From positions 1 to 64,000 of the forward strand of contig JAKOXH010000053.1 of NCBI GenBank assembly GCA_029781135.1: a stretch of 64,000 nt of DNA, written 5' to 3'. This DNA is from Planctomycetota bacterium (GTDB lineage Bacteria; Planctomycetota; Planctomycetia; Pirellulales; Lacipirellulaceae). Below are positions 53,407 through 63,940 of the stretch, piece by piece. Position 1 is the stretch's first letter; each line of letters opens with the position of its first letter. Under the pieces are notes generated by a model, which saw only the letters and a program-made list of their open reading frames with translations, had not been told where the DNA came from and did not search any database. A program made the translations under genes and the position numbers.

Positions 53407-55845
53407 TCAGCGATCAGGGGAAACAAGGAACGTCACTAAGTCGCGGAGATCCTCGACGGACAGCAGCGACTGAAAATTGTCGGGCATGATGGACTTGTCG
53501 ACAGGTTGCCGCGATTCGACCGTCGCACTGGGCAGCGTGAACACGTTGCCGGCCGTGTCGACATAATCTTCTTCGCCGCTATCGCTCGCTTTACCGAGCC
53601 GCACGCCGGTGTAGGTTTTTCCGTCGTTCGTGGTGACGAGCCAGGGTTGATAATCCTGGGCGATTTCGAGACTTGGCTGCAGGATGGACGCAATTATTCG
53701 CTCGCGCGAGGCCACGCTGCTGATTCGCGTTAGCTCGGGAGCGATGCCGGCACCGCGTCCGGCGTAGGAGTGACAGACACTACAACGTGGGCCAACGGGG
53801 CTGAAGAAGAGGCGTCGACCGGATTCGGCGTCGCCCGGCGTGGACAGTAGCTTGTTCCAGGCTTCGAGGTCTTCGGCCGGAGGCTTTGCTTCCGTTGACG
53901 CGGGTTGTAAGAGAGCCAATCGCAGCGCTCGCGCGGCCTCGTGCTTCAACGTGGGATCGTCGCCGGCCGCGAACTTTTCCAGTAGTGCTCGATGCTTCTT
54001 GGCACCGGCCGAGAGCCCCATGATTGCCTCCGCGCGAATGTTTGTTGGCTGCGAATGATCGTTCGCGATATCGGCCAACAACTTCCACGACGCTTCGCCC
54101 GATTGAGCGGACAACGTTCGCACGGCTTCGAGGCGCAATGGAGCGAAATCGGATCGCAAATAGCCGGCCAGCCGTTCGGTCGTGAGAAACTTGTTGCTGG
54201 GTTTGAGCAGAGAGAGCGTCAGGGCGTGAATCTCGGGTGAGCGGTTGCTGTTGCTGAGCTCGCGGACGAGTAACCCTTCGGTAAAATCAGCCGTGTGCTG
54301 GCTCGGTTCGTGGGCGAGCCAATCGACGGCACCTAACACGGCTAGGTAAAGCCGAAAATTCGGCTGTGGACCATTTAGCAGTTTGGCCACATCATCGCGC
54401 AAGGCGGTGATGCGTTCGTCGGCGATCCAGCGCACGGCGAACAAGCGGACTTCGGGCGAATCATCGTGCAGAGCGTTTCGCAGCAGCGAAGCCACGTCGG
54501 TAGGCCGGTTGTGCCAGGCTGCTTCCAGCGCGCCCAAGCGCAAGCGGGGCGAGGCACCTGAGGGCAAGTTGAGATCCTTTTGGTGCGCAAGCTGGTTCAC
54601 GCCGTGGTTGTGCAAATACGGATCGGGCGATTCGATATTTAGAACGGCTTCGCCCGCGTCATTCGAGGCAGCGAGGTCTTCTTTCGACTGCGGTGGGAGC
54701 GGTTTCTTTGCGTCGCCATCGGGCAGCATCAGCCGCCAGATTTTTCCATGGCCGTGGACCGGATAATCGTGGAGCACCCAATCGGCGAAGTAGATCGAGC
54801 CATCGGGAGCGACGGCCATTCCCGTCGGCCGAAACTCGCCGTCGCCCTGAACAATGATGGTGCGTTTCGCGCTGTACGAAGCGCCGCGGGGCACAAGTTC
54901 GTACCGTTCGATGCGGTGGTCGCCCCAGCTGGTTACCCAAAGCGCGCCGGCATGCGGAACGATCGCTGTGGGCGCCTCGCTCACGCCGCAGACCATGGGC
55001 AACGTGCCAGGGAGTTCGCCGTTCCAACATTGCAGCGGATGCGTGCCGGCGCGGCCGTATTGGTAGATGAAGCCGTAATCGCCGCCGGGCACGACATGCA
55101 CGAGCCGGCAGGGTGGGCTGGCGTCGGGGTCATTGTCGGCCGTGAAGATGCGTCCGTCGGGCAGAACGCACGCGCTAAACGGGTTCCAAAAACCGCGGGC
55201 GAAACGTTTCAGGTTCTTGCCTTCAGGGGTAATGGTGTAAAAACCATCTTGGCCGCCACCGGAGTTGATCGTCGTGCCATCGGCACCGATCAAGCTGTAC
55301 TTCTCACCGTGGTTTTCGGCTAGTGATACGATGAGATTGCCAACCTTGTTTTGGGCGAGAGCACCGAGCCCGTTGTGCGGGTAGTCGTCGGATGTTTCCA
55401 ACCGCAACAGTTCCTGCTGCTTGTCGGCAACTCCGTCGCCATTCGTATCGCGCAGTACGACTAAGTTATGCCGTGAAACCAGGTAAACTTCGCCGTCACG
55501 GCCCACTAGGATGTTCATGGCGTGGCGGAAGCCCTCGGCAAACGTGCTCCATTGGTCGAGTTTGCCATCGCCGTTGGAATCGGACAGCATGCGAATGCGA
55601 TCGTGCTTCAGGCCCTGGTATCCTTCTGGCGGCTGATGCGTGTGCGATTCGACAACCAGCAGCCGGCCCTTACGGTCGAATGCCACGCCCACCGGCGTAA
55701 CGATTTGCGGCTCTTGAGCGATGAGTTCGAGTTTGTAGTGCGAGTCAGGCAGTCGTGGTGGACCGGCCAGAACTGATCCGTGGTTGAAGAATATGACAAT
55801 CGCAACTGCGATGATGGCAAGCGTGTTTTTTTGCATAACTTGCAT
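53407..55845 (-). CDS. PVC-type heme-binding CxxCH protein (membrane-bound dehydrogenase type)
   Basis: An 812-residue exported protein with a signal peptide (about 1-24). A beta-propeller-like N-terminal half (GVAFDRKGRLLVVESHTHQP, RMLSDSNGDGKLDQ, GPDGRIF-type repeats), then a helical HEAT-like region (about 410-640), then a c-type cytochrome domain with CSVCH at 688-692 and a distal Met787 (SIMPDN). It is one of a large group restricted mainly to Planctomycetes and Verrucomicrobia, presumed to oxidise a sugar or alcohol and pass electrons on. The substrate is unknown. Start uncertain between ATGs at 55845 and 55836. Confidence 0.87.
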   Translation of the reverse strand: MQVMQKNTLAIIAVAIVIFFNHGSVLAGPPRLPDSHYKLELIAQEPQIVTPVGVAFDRKGRLLVVESHTHQPPEGYQGLKHDRIRMLSDSNGDGKLDQWSTFAEGFRHAMNILVGRDGEVYLVSRHNLVVLRDTNGDGVADKQQELLRLETSDDYPHNGLGALAQNKVGNLIVSLAENHGEKYSLIGADGTTINSGGGQDGFYTITPEGKNLKRFARGFWNPFSACVLPDGRIFTADNDPDASPPCRLVHVVPGGDYGFIYQYGRAGTHPLQCWNGELPGTLPMVCGVSEAPTAIVPHAGALWVTSWGDHRIERYELVPRGASYSAKRTIIVQGDGEFRPTGMAVAPDGSIYFADWVLHDYPVHGHGKIWRLMLPDGDAKKPLPPQSKEDLAASNDAGEAVLNIESPDPYLHNHGVNQLAHQKDLNLPSGASPRLRLGALEAAWHNRPTDVASLLRNALHDDSPEVRLFAVRWIADERITALRDDVAKLLNGPQPNFRLYLAVLGAVDWLAHEPSQHTADFTEGLLVRELSNSNRSPEIHALTLSLLKPSNKFLTTERLAGYLRSDFAPLRLEAVRTLSAQSGEASWKLLADIANDHSQPTNIRAEAIMGLSAGAKKHRALLEKFAAGDDPTLKHEAARALRLALLQPASTEAKPPAEDLEAWNKLLSTPGDAESGRRLFFSPVGPRCSVCHSYAGRGAGIAPELTRISSVASRERIIASILQPSLEIAQDYQPWLVTTNDGKTYTGVRLGKASDSGEEDYVDTAGNVFTLPSATVESRQPVDKSIMPDNFQSLLSVEDLRDLVTFLVSPDR

Positions 55846-55960
55846 CTTAGCGGCCGCTCGGCACAACCGCGATTAAGTTGTAGGCCACGTCATTGCCGTG
55901 ACTTTTCCAGTGGAGTGAGGTAAACTAAGCGTAACAACGGGGCATCGTGAGTTGAATATT

Positions 55961-56167
55961 ATGAGCGAAATCATTTTTCTGGTGGAAGAAGCCGATGAGG
56001 GGGGGTTCACCGCCCGCGCGGTCGGCGATTCGATTTTTACGGAAGGCGATTCGCTCGAGGAATTGCGGCGCAACGTTCGCGAAGCGGTGGAGTGCCATTT
56101 TGATGAGGGTCAGGCCCCCAAAGTCATACGTCTGCACATCGTTCACGAAGAGATTTTAACGGCATGA
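55961..56167 (+). CDS. HicB-like antitoxin
   Basis: A 68-residue protein with the partial RNase-H-like fold of HicB: IIFLVEEADEGGFTARAVGD followed by DSLEELRRNVREAVECHF. Its TGA overlaps the ATG of the next gene (ATGA at 56164-56167), the arrangement of a toxin-antitoxin pair, here antitoxin first. It would neutralise the HicA mRNA interferase. It lacks the C-terminal DNA-binding domain of longer HicB proteins. A TTG at 55952 could add three residues. Confidence 0.8.
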   Translation: MSEIIFLVEEADEGGFTARAVGDSIFTEGDSLEELRRNVREAVECHFDEGQAPKVIRLHIVHEEILTA

Positions 56168-56405
56168 GGCTGCCGCGCAATCCTTCCGGCGATGAACTCA
56201 TCACTGCGTTACGCCGTTTGGGATACGAATCAACGGGGCAACGCGGTTCTCATGTGCGTTTGACCACGGACCAAAATGTCGCCATGACGTCACGGTGCCG
56301 CGAAGCAATCCGCTACGTATCGGTACATTGGCCGCGATTTTGCGTGACGTTGCAGCTCATTTTGAAATTGCGCGCGACGAGTTGGTATCGCGCTTATTTG
56401 AATAA
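56164..56405 (+). pseudogene. HicA-like mRNA interferase toxin, frameshifted
   Basis: The first 38 codons give a clear HicA N-terminus (GDELITALRRLGYESTGQRG, then SHVRLTTDQN with the catalytic-type His). At 56278-56285 the frame changes: the remaining HicA sequence (VTVPRSNPLRIGTLAAILRD, then VAAHFEIARDELVSRLFE) is found in the +1 frame and ends in TAA at 56403-56405. One base appears to be missing after codon 38. The unshifted frame continues to 56460 with unrelated sequence. Either the toxin is inactive, or the sequence has an error here. Programmed frameshifting is less likely, as there is no slippery sequence. Confidence 0.75.
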
Positions 56406-56436
56406 TTCTGTTGGACCGCGAAGTCGACTTGAGCGC

Positions 56437-56469
56437 AACAAAAAAGCCCCGAGTCACTGACTCGGGGCT
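56437..56469 (-). terminator. Rho-independent terminator of clpC
   Basis: A 12-bp stem AGCCCCGAGTCA/TGACTCGGGGCT (56445-56469), followed on the minus strand by a run of T (A run at 56439-56445). It sits 30 bases after the clpC stop codon and is oriented for clpC; it also faces the end of the hicA fragment. The clearest terminator in the window. Confidence 0.9.
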
Positions 56470-56498
56470 AAATGTCACTTTCTCCAAAGCGAGAGTAC

Positions 56499-59057
<2,559 letters not shown>

Positions 59058-59530
59058 TGATATCTCCGGTGTAAGCAGCTAGCAAACGCCACCGCGGGGC
59101 GGCTGGTTGCCAGTACGCAGTAATTGTATGCGTGGGGTCAAATCAGGCAGCGTAGGAATGTGAGGATTGTTTTTCGTCGCCAATATGCGGCTTCTAAACC
59201 GCGGATTTGCGTCAAGAAACCATCCAGCCACGATTGCTCGCGAACGCGGCCCCACCAGGGCGGGGAATCGGCGCGGGGAGCAATAGGCCTGAGAAAGTTT
59301 AGCCCCGGAATAGCGGCTCAGCAAGGCAAGGTGAATACCTGTTTGGAGTTACAACTTACGGCGATTTCCGGCTGGTTCTGTCCCGCCCCCGCACTGACCG
59401 TTATGATCGGTTTACGCAGCCTGCCCATTTAGGTTCGTTCCGCAACCGGAGGTTCACAGTTCCCCCGGGAGCGAAGCTGAGAATTCTCCATAATTTACAG
59501 CTCGTTGGCCGCGACCATCGCATCACCATT

Positions 59531-59668
59531 AATTCAATCACATCGTATTTGTCTCACGCAGAGGCGCGGAGGCCGCAGAGGTCAGAAGCCATCCGCGAAC
59601 CAGTCTTTCACAGCTTTGCGTCTCTGCGCCTCTGCGTGAGACCTTTATTTGGCATCGTGTAAGCGATT
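59531..59668. repeat. Inverted repeat family R2, copy 2
   Basis: Arms GTCTCACGCAGAGGCGC (59551-59567) and GCGCCTCTGCGTGAGAC (59626-59642) with conserved flanks, as at 21130-21256. It ends about ten bases before the thiE start. The gap 59058-59679 contains no gene. Confidence 0.8.
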
Positions 59669-59679
59669 TTGAGATCGCC

Positions 59680-60711
59680 ATGCAAACGGCAATTTTACGA
59701 ATTCTCGATGCTTCATTGAACCGGGCCACGGAGGGGCTGCGCGTGGTGGAGGACTACGCGCGATTCGTGCTGGATGATCGCTTTCTGACGACCGAACTGA
59801 AATCGCTCCGCCACGAATTGGTTGCGGCGGCAACTTGGTTGGAATCCGCCGAACGGCATGCCGCACGAGATACGCAACGGGATGTTGGTACCGCAGTTTC
59901 CACGCCAAGTGAAAATCGGCGGTCGGATGTTTGGGACGTGTGTGCGGCCAGCCTGAAACGTACCGAGCAATCGCTCCGCAGCTTGGAAGAATACGGCAAG
60001 ATCGCAAATGCGGAGTTTGCTGGCCGCTGCGAGTCATTGCGCTATCGACTCTATACGCTGGAGAAGGCGCTTGATATCGGGAGGTCGAGTCGAGAACGGC
60101 TCGCGAAGACAACGCTTTGTGTGCTGGTCGAAGGCGGGCAATCGGCCGTTTCCTTTGAAGGGTTAATCCGAGCACTTGTTGATGCGGGCGTCGGCGTGAT
60201 TCAACTCCGCGACAAGAACATCGATGACCGCGATCTCGTTGTTCGTGCCCGCACGTTGCGGCAACTCACGAGCGGGTCCGAAACACTCTTCATCGTCAAC
60301 GACCGTGCCGATATCGCTGCCGCGACCAACGCCGACGGTGTCCACGTCGGCCAGGAGGATTTGAGCGTGAAAGATGCCCGCACGGTTGTGGGTCCGCGGG
60401 CCCTTGTGGGCATTTCCACGCACAACATCGATCAAGCTCGGACGGCCGTTCTGGACGGTGCGAATTACCTGGGAGCGGGTCCGACGTTTGCGTCGCGGAC
60501 GAAAACCTTTGAGACTTTTGCAGGGCTTGATTATCTGCGGCAGGTTGCTGGCGAAATTCGGCTGCCGACGTTCGCGATTGGCGGCATTTCCGCTGAAAAC
60601 TTGCCCGAGGTGCTATCGGCTGGGATTTCCCGCGTCGCCGTCGCTACGGCGGTTACCGCGGCTGTAAATCCGGCCTGCGCGGCACGGGAATTGTTGGGTA
60701 TGCTGAAGTGA
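59680..60711 (+). CDS. thiE: Thiamine phosphate synthase with N-terminal fused domain
   Basis: A 343-residue enzyme. The C-terminal half (about 140-340) is ThiE, joining the HMP-pyrophosphate and thiazole-phosphate halves of thiamine: GVIQLRDKNIDDRDL, FIVNDRADIAAATNADGVHV, GQEDLS, GISTHN, YLGAGPTFASRTKT and FAIGGI are standard. The N-terminal 130 residues (ILDASLNRATEGLRVVEDYA, then FVLDDRFLTTELKSLRH) form a helical extension also seen in other planctomycete and some bacterial ThiE proteins; its role is unclear. No other thiamine gene is adjacent. Confidence 0.92.
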   Translation: MQTAILRILDASLNRATEGLRVVEDYARFVLDDRFLTTELKSLRHELVAAATWLESAERHAARDTQRDVGTAVSTPSENRRSDVWDVCAASLKRTEQSLRSLEEYGKIANAEFAGRCESLRYRLYTLEKALDIGRSSRERLAKTTLCVLVEGGQSAVSFEGLIRALVDAGVGVIQLRDKNIDDRDLVVRARTLRQLTSGSETLFIVNDRADIAAATNADGVHVGQEDLSVKDARTVVGPRALVGISTHNIDQARTAVLDGANYLGAGPTFASRTKTFETFAGLDYLRQVAGEIRLPTFAIGGISAENLPEVLSAGISRVAVATAVTAAVNPACAARELLGMLK

Positions 60712-60808
60712 TGATTAATTTTGCCCGCGAACCGCGACCGCCGGTCGCGGCTTTATGACGTCGCTTTGATTGGCCCTCAACCCTCGACTCTCGACCCTCA
60801 ACCACCCC

Positions 60809-61948
60809 ATGCTCCACGCAGTCATCATGGCCGGCGGAACCGGCACACGTTTTTGGCCGGCGAGCCGCAACGACGCACCCAAGCAACTGCTGCGGCTCGT
60901 CGGCGATGCCACGATGCTTCGCCAAACGCTCGACCGCCTCGGCGACATCACCCCGGCCGAACGACAGTTGGTGGTCACCAACCAACGGCTGGTCGCGGCA
61001 GTGCGTGAGCAGTTGCCGGAGTTGCCAGCAAGTGCTGTCGTCGGGGAGCCATGCAAGCGTGACACCGCACCGTGTATTGGATTGGCGGCGCTTTTGGTGA
61101 GCCGAAATGATTTGCAAGCGACGATGGCCGTCATGCCGGCCGATCATGTCATTCGCCCGGCCGAGGCGTTTCAGGCCGCGATTCGCCAAGCGGCGGCGAT
61201 GGTCGACGAAGCGCCGGGGCGAATCGTGACGTTCGGAATCAAGCCGACGTATCCGGCGGAGATTTTCGGCTATATCCATCGCGGTGCGCCGTTGGCGAGC
61301 CGGGGCGTCCCCGCCCCCGGCCGAAGCGGCACGAAAGTAGACGAATCGGGGACGAGGACGCCCCGGCTCGCACCGGAGTATAAAGTCCAGCAGTTTCGTG
61401 AAAAACCGGACGCCGCCACGGCCAAGAAGTACCTCGACTCGGGCGAATACTATTGGAACAGCGGTATTTTCGTGTGGCGGGCGACCACGATTCTGGATGC
61501 CCTGCGCGAGCGGCAGCCCGAAATGCTCAAGCATTTGCAGACGATCGTTGATGCCTGGGATGCGAAGGACAGCGCCGCCGTTTTCGAGCGCGAATTCGCC
61601 GCCATCAAGCCAATTTCGATCGACTATGCCGTAATGGAACATGCCACCGATGTGGCGGTCATCGAAGCGCCGTTCGAGTGGGATGACCTCGGCGGCTGGC
61701 AGTCACTCGCGCGGCTCGTCGGCAGCGACGAAAACGGCAACACGATCGTCGGTCGGCACGTCGGCCTGAGTACGAATGGCACGATCGTCCGCACCGATGA
61801 CGACCACCTTGTTGTCACGCTCGGCATGAAGGACTGCATCATTGTGCATACACCCAATGCAACGCTCGTGGCGAACAAGCATGACGAAGAGCAAATTCGC
61901 CAAGTTGTAAAACGATTGGAGGAATTGGAGTGGCGGGGCTATTTGTAA
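60809..61948 (+). CDS. manC: Mannose-1-phosphate guanylyltransferase
   Basis: A 379-residue nucleotidyltransferase making GDP-mannose for envelope polysaccharides. MAGGTGTRFWPASRNDAPKQ (7-26) binds the nucleotide, and VMPADHVI and FREKPD follow. It lacks the C-terminal isomerase domain of bifunctional ManC/AlgA. I use the ATG at 60809 at the start of the fold; no ribosome binding site precedes it, because the bases before it are a repeat-like run of CTCGACCCTCAACC. Residues about 163-188 are supplied by a palindromic element read in frame (61295-61371), which adds a Gly/Pro/Arg-rich segment between YIHRGAP and the EYKVQQFREKPD motif. Confidence 0.9.
   Translation: MLHAVIMAGGTGTRFWPASRNDAPKQLLRLVGDATMLRQTLDRLGDITPAERQLVVTNQRLVAAVREQLPELPASAVVGEPCKRDTAPCIGLAALLVSRNDLQATMAVMPADHVIRPAEAFQAAIRQAAAMVDEAPGRIVTFGIKPTYPAEIFGYIHRGAPLASRGVPAPGRSGTKVDESGTRTPRLAPEYKVQQFREKPDAATAKKYLDSGEYYWNSGIFVWRATTILDALRERQPEMLKHLQTIVDAWDAKDSAAVFEREFAAIKPISIDYAVMEHATDVAVIEAPFEWDDLGGWQSLARLVGSDENGNTIVGRHVGLSTNGTIVRTDDDHLVVTLGMKDCIIVHTPNATLVANKHDEEQIRQVVKRLEELEWRGYL
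61295..61371. repeat. In-frame palindromic element inside the guanylyltransferase gene
   Basis: Perfect 16-base arms GCGAGCCGGGGCGTCC (61295-61310) and GGACGCCCCGGCTCGC (61356-61371) around a 45-base centre. Translated in the host frame it gives ASRGVPAPGRSGTKVDESGT and a few more residues. It is G+C-rich and out of keeping with the surrounding protein, which continues normally on both sides. Confidence 0.85.
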
Positions 61949-61997
61949 GCCACCATGCAAACTTACTGGTTTGTTCAACTGTTGAGGAAGTTTTCTT

Positions 61998-62129
61998 GTC
62001 CGCAGATGACGCAGATATGCGCAGATGGAATTCCCGACTGATAAACACAATGCCGGTACTTCTTGTCAGGCTTTTGTAATCTAAAACGTCGACAAAGAAC
62101 ATCTGCGTTCATCTGCGTCATCTGCGGAC
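61998..62129. repeat. Inverted repeat between manC and the lipase-like gene
   Basis: Arms GTCCGCAGATGACGCAGAT (61998-62016) and ATCTGCGTCATCTGCGGAC (62111-62129), an exact 19-base pair, with extra GCAGAT/ATCTGC units inside. It ends 20 bases before the lipase start. It shares style but not sequence with family R2. The gap 61949-62149 holds no gene. Confidence 0.85.
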
Positions 62130-62149
62130 GAAAACAAACTTGTACCGCT

Positions 62150-63169
62150 ATGCGACAACCGTTAGAACGAAGAAGTTTTGTAGCTTGGCTACTGGCATCT
62201 GCGTGCGGAGTGTCTCGGCTGTCGGCGGAAACGGCAACGGAGTCACCGGTTGCCATGCCTACGCTCGACTTCGATCCCACGCTGCTCTTGAGCAAGACCG
62301 TTGGCGGCCTGCAACTCTGGGCCGATGTGTGGTTCTTCCATGAATACCGTATTCAATGCCACGCGCTCGACAATCATTATCGTTTGCTTGATGGCTCCAA
62401 TCTTCGGCTCGCGTCCGGCACATTCGATGCCTGCCGAGACAAGCTCGATGAAATTCGCAATGAGAAGAAGCTGCCGCCAATGGAAGGCAAGGCGGTCGTC
62501 CTGTTGCACGGGCTCTTCCGCACGCGAGCGGCAATGACGGCGTTGTGCAAATTCATCGATATGTCGGGCCGCTACAAGACGTTCTGCATGGGTTACCCCA
62601 CCTCGCGCGGCAGCGTCGATGCGCACGCCCGGTCGCTCGATAGCGTCGTTCGTAGCCTGGAGGGCATGAGCGAAATCAACTTCGTGGCGCACAGTTTGGG
62701 GAACCTCGTGGTGCGGCACTGGCTCCACAATTTGAATGAAGAGAAACGTCGCCTGCCCCAGGGTCAGTCGTTTGGCCGGATGGTGATGCTGACGCCGCCG
62801 AATGGGCAGCCAGAGGTGGCGACGCTGCTCATCCGCGGTGCCGTGGTGAATTTCGTGGCCGGGCCGGCCGCCCAGGAATTGGCCACGGGCTGGGAAGGCC
62901 TCGAAACCAAACTCGCCACGCCGACATTCGAGTTCGGCGTACTTGCTGGTGGCCGCGGGGACGGCAAAGGCTTTAACCCGCTCGTTACCGGCGATGACGA
63001 TGGCGTGATTACGGTCGAGAGCACGCGACTGGCCGGGGCACGCGACTTTCGTGTGCTGCCCGTGCTGCACACATTCTTCATGGACGACCAGCGTGCCCAG
63101 GAAATGACGCTGCGGTTTCTCGATAAGGGTTATTTTGAGAGCGACGAGAAGCGGCAGCCGGTTGGGTGA
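62150..63169 (+). CDS. Exported alpha/beta hydrolase, lipase/esterase-like
   Basis: A 339-residue protein with a signal peptide (about 1-28, preceded by RRSF, resembling a Tat-type RR but lacking the full motif). VVLLHGLFRTRAAM gives the oxyanion-hole HG, and FVAHSLGNLVVRHWL gives the nucleophile Ser in the A-H-S-L-G form of the GXSXG elbow. Asp and His are probably in VTGDDDGVITV and VLPVLHTFFMDD. It could cleave lipid or acyl esters outside the cytoplasm. I use the ATG at 62150; the longer frame from 62063 is read through the repeat. Confidence 0.82.
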   Translation: MRQPLERRSFVAWLLASACGVSRLSAETATESPVAMPTLDFDPTLLLSKTVGGLQLWADVWFFHEYRIQCHALDNHYRLLDGSNLRLASGTFDACRDKLDEIRNEKKLPPMEGKAVVLLHGLFRTRAAMTALCKFIDMSGRYKTFCMGYPTSRGSVDAHARSLDSVVRSLEGMSEINFVAHSLGNLVVRHWLHNLNEEKRRLPQGQSFGRMVMLTPPNGQPEVATLLIRGAVVNFVAGPAAQELATGWEGLETKLATPTFEFGVLAGGRGDGKGFNPLVTGDDDGVITVESTRLAGARDFRVLPVLHTFFMDDQRAQEMTLRFLDKGYFESDEKRQPVG

Positions 63170-63186
63170 GGATTGAGTGAGGATTG

Positions 63187-63277
63187 AGGATGCGGGATGC
63201 AGGGGGCAGGGAAAAACGTACAATGGTGGATTGCCCCCTTCGCTTCCCTGTCCCCCGCATCCTGCATCCCGCATCCT
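63187..63277. repeat. Inverted repeat directly before ruvX
   Basis: Exact 17-base arms AGGATGCGGGATGCAGG (63187-63203) and CCTGCATCCCGCATCCT (63261-63277), with a less perfect inner match. Its right end is three bases before the ruvX start codon, where a ribosome binding site would be expected. Confidence 0.85.
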
Positions 63278-63280
63278 TCC

Positions 63281-63721
63281 ATGCGCATTGCCGGCATCGA
63301 TTTTGGCACCGTTCGCATTGGCATCGCGCTGGCCGATACGGAGGTTGGCATTGCTGGCCCGTTCGAGAATTACAGTCGTCGCACGCCGCCGCTGGATGCC
63401 GAGTATTTCAAGACGCTCGCGCGGGAGGAACGGATCAGCCGCTTCGTGGTTGGGTTACCGGTCCACTTGCATGGCGGCGAAAGCCAGAAATCTAAGGAAG
63501 CCCGCGAGTTTGGCGAATGGCTAGCGAAAGTGACAGATTTGCCGGTCGAATATTTCGATGAACGCTTCACCACCGCGGAAGCGGAACGACTTCTGGGCGA
63601 TGCCAAATTGACCAAGAAGCAGCGCCAGGCGCGGCGCGATCAATTGGCGGCACAGATTATGCTGACAGCATACTTGGAAGCAGGTTTGCGTAGCCAGGAT
63701 GCGCCGGGGGCGATTGATTGA
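63281..63721 (+). CDS. ruvX: Holliday junction resolvase-like RuvX (YqgF)
   Basis: A 146-residue cytoplasmic nuclease of the RNase-H-like fold, involved in rRNA processing or Holliday-junction resolution. MRIAGIDFGTVRIGIALAD carries the first catalytic Asp, VVGLPVHLHG the middle block, and YFDERFTTAEAERLL the second acidic site; RDQLAAQIMLTAYLE holds the last Asp. The ATG at 63281 is directly after a palindromic repeat and has no visible ribosome binding site. An upstream ATG at 63197 lies inside the repeat. Confidence 0.9.
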   Translation: MRIAGIDFGTVRIGIALADTEVGIAGPFENYSRRTPPLDAEYFKTLAREERISRFVVGLPVHLHGGESQKSKEAREFGEWLAKVTDLPVEYFDERFTTAEAERLLGDAKLTKKQRQARRDQLAAQIMLTAYLEAGLRSQDAPGAID

Positions 63722-63785
63722 GTCGTTCCATCAATCCAGCACACATTGGCACTCCAAGAGACTTGGATGGAAGCCTTCCCAAAAT

Positions 63786-63820
63786 ACCCTCACCCCAGCC
63801 CTCTCCCAATGGGAGAGGGT
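63786..63820. repeat. Short repeat family R4, copy 2
   Basis: The text CCCTCACCCCAGCCCTCTCC followed by the hairpin CTCTCCCAATGGGAGAG, a near copy of 47634-47666. A further inverted GTGCC/GGCAC region with GGCCATGGC follows (63831-63912). 63722-63940 holds no gene. Confidence 0.7.
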
Positions 63821-63940
63821 GCATCGCGAGAGTGCCGTGCCCACGGCTCGGCGTGGGCATGTGGCGCTCAATGATGTCGGCATGGCCACTCCAAGCAGTG
63901 GCCATGGCACCCCACCGAGCGTAGTTTCTTGTAGTTAGCA

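Noticed and set aside
56164-56405. Programmed frameshift in hicA
   Set aside because: No slippery heptamer or downstream structure at the change point; a lost base is simpler.
59124-59432. 102-codon frame between clpC and thiE
   Set aside because: No start signal, no domain, and composition unlike the neighbouring genes.
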